The notes under the pieces were generated by a model that was given only the letters and a program-made list of their open reading frames with translations, was not told where the DNA came from and searched no databases. Below, one piece after another: positions 63,127-64,000 of a stretch of DNA of 64,000 nucleotides (its first letter is position 1; each line of letters starts with the position of its first letter). The stretch is from Neoarius graeffei. Its lineage: Eukaryota > Chordata > Actinopteri > Siluriformes > Ariidae. The stretch covers positions 1,353,501-1,417,500 of the forward strand of contig NC_083586.1 of assembly GCF_027579695.1 (NCBI RefSeq), given 5' to 3'. The position numbers and the translations under genes were made by a program.

Positions 63127-64000
63127 TGCTCCATACTTGACCTGGTCAAGGCTTCCTATCCCAATGTGACTGCGGTACACAGTCAGTTTTTCACAGTTTA
63201 CTTAGTTTCTTTGAACTGCTATTTATTTTACTACACGAACTATGTTCAGAACACTCGTGTTTTTTCTGCTTGTTTGGGGACTTCTGTTCGCACTCATATT
63301 GGGGCAACCGGCATATAGCCATGGGGCTATTGTTTACACCAGGGAACCGCTGCTAGCACTCAGTAACACCGGATGCTCATACATGCACAAAAAAAACGCA
63401 CACCAACATCTGGCTCATAGACACTCCTGCTCTGCAGCTCAGCGTATAATCCACTGTTTGTTTTGGTGTTTTTTTGTGGCTACTGCCTCATAAAGGCGAA
63501 ACGAGGCAGTAGCCACTATGTCATCGTGTTGTAAGAATGAGTGTAACAATAGCAAAACTTCGTAACCAATCAGCACTTATCCTGATCAAGTTCGATTACC
63601 CGTTCTACTTCTTGATAAACTTAAGAACCAATCAGAACCAGAAACGGAATAAGAGAAACCTCGTTATAACTTCGTAGTGTCATAAGATAATCAGCAAATA
63701 AAAAGATAAACGAAATTCACCTCATGGTTCACCAAGGCTACTGATTCGATATCGAGTAAGTGGTGTTCATTTTAAGAAAATTTACCTTTTTGATTATCAC
63801 GGCTTTTGTTTGGTCCTTCTGAAAGGTCAAATGACAGGTTTTGTAAGGTTTTTTTGAGGCTTTTGGCAGATAGATTGAGAAGGCGATATCAAACTTCTGC
63901 TATTTGCTTTAATTTGTTAATTGTATTTTTTATTTCAGAGTCTTTACACTCCACTTGTGAAACAAAATGTGCTCAATAGTTCTAAATAATGCTTTGAAGA
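63127..64000. other. right-edge region without a recognised gene
   Basis: No gene recognised. Overlapping open frames (63070-63318 and 63242-63493, plus) have no domain; the second begins with a hydrophobic stretch MFRTLVFFLLVWGLLFALIL that resembles a signal peptide but is followed by nothing recognisable. A hairpin is listed separately. Confidence 0.45.
63476..63516. repeat. 14-bp perfect hairpin
   Basis: Arms gtggctactgcctc (63476-63489) and gaggcagtagccac (63503-63516) surround a 13-base spacer. There is no T run after it, and its role is unknown; it may be a transposon end. Confidence 0.8.

Noticed and set aside
62666-63180. Three overlapping minus-strand frames near the right edge
   Set aside because: No recognisable domain; hydrophobic stretches arise from AT-rich sequence and poly-T within the degenerate copy 4.

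Overview
The window looks like a vertebrate, most probably teleost, nuclear genome. Evidence: a replication-dependent histone gene cluster whose genes all end in the metazoan histone 3' stem-loop, a tRNA-derived SINE of the type common in fish, L2/CR1-type LINE remains, hAT and PIF/Harbinger-like DNA transposons, and THAP/YqaJ-type transposon remains. I cannot name the species; an otophysan fish is a guess.

Layout. (1) 1-39915 is one uninterrupted single-orientation tandem array of a 31-bp monomer (roughly 1,290 units by length). It carries several layers of higher-order duplication (periods 380, 401, 572, 2236, about 3.4-3.8 kb and 5848 bp). The commonest monomer contains TGAGTCA, an exact AP-1 consensus. 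(2) 39916-48366 is a transposon graveyard: two inverted copies of an L2-like LINE 3' end, the C-terminal half of a hAT transposase gene with its right terminal repeat, a short PIF/Harbinger-like element, and a second 5'-truncated LINE that appears to sit inside the L2 element. (3) 48361-49045 is a second, diverged array with the same 31-bp length and a shared core. (4) 49.6-55.95 kb is a five-gene histone cluster: H1(+), H2A(+), H3(+), H2B(-), H4(-). H1, H2B and H4 are intact. H2A carries an in-frame deletion and a frameshifting deletion. H3 is split by a 1226-bp hAT-like insertion with a 7-bp target duplication; without it the two halves total exactly 136 codons plus stop. A SINE with 12-bp target duplication lies between H3 and H2B. 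(5) 57.5-63.1 kb holds at least four pieces of one transposon group. These have a THAP-domain exon on one strand, a SWIM/YqaJ-type protein N-terminus on the other, AT dinucleotide target duplications, long palindromes, and terminal repeats carrying CRE-, E-box- and YY1-like motifs. One element is inserted inside the YqaJ-type coding exon of another, and removing it with one AT restores the reading frame across the junction. I compare this group with the ISL2EU (IS4EU) superfamily from memory of its description; no search was possible.

The only clearly functional host genes are H1, H2B and H4, whose products package DNA in S phase. The rest is repeat or transposon-derived sequence. The H2A and H3 lesions suggest that this cluster is decaying or redundant with other histone copies in the genome.
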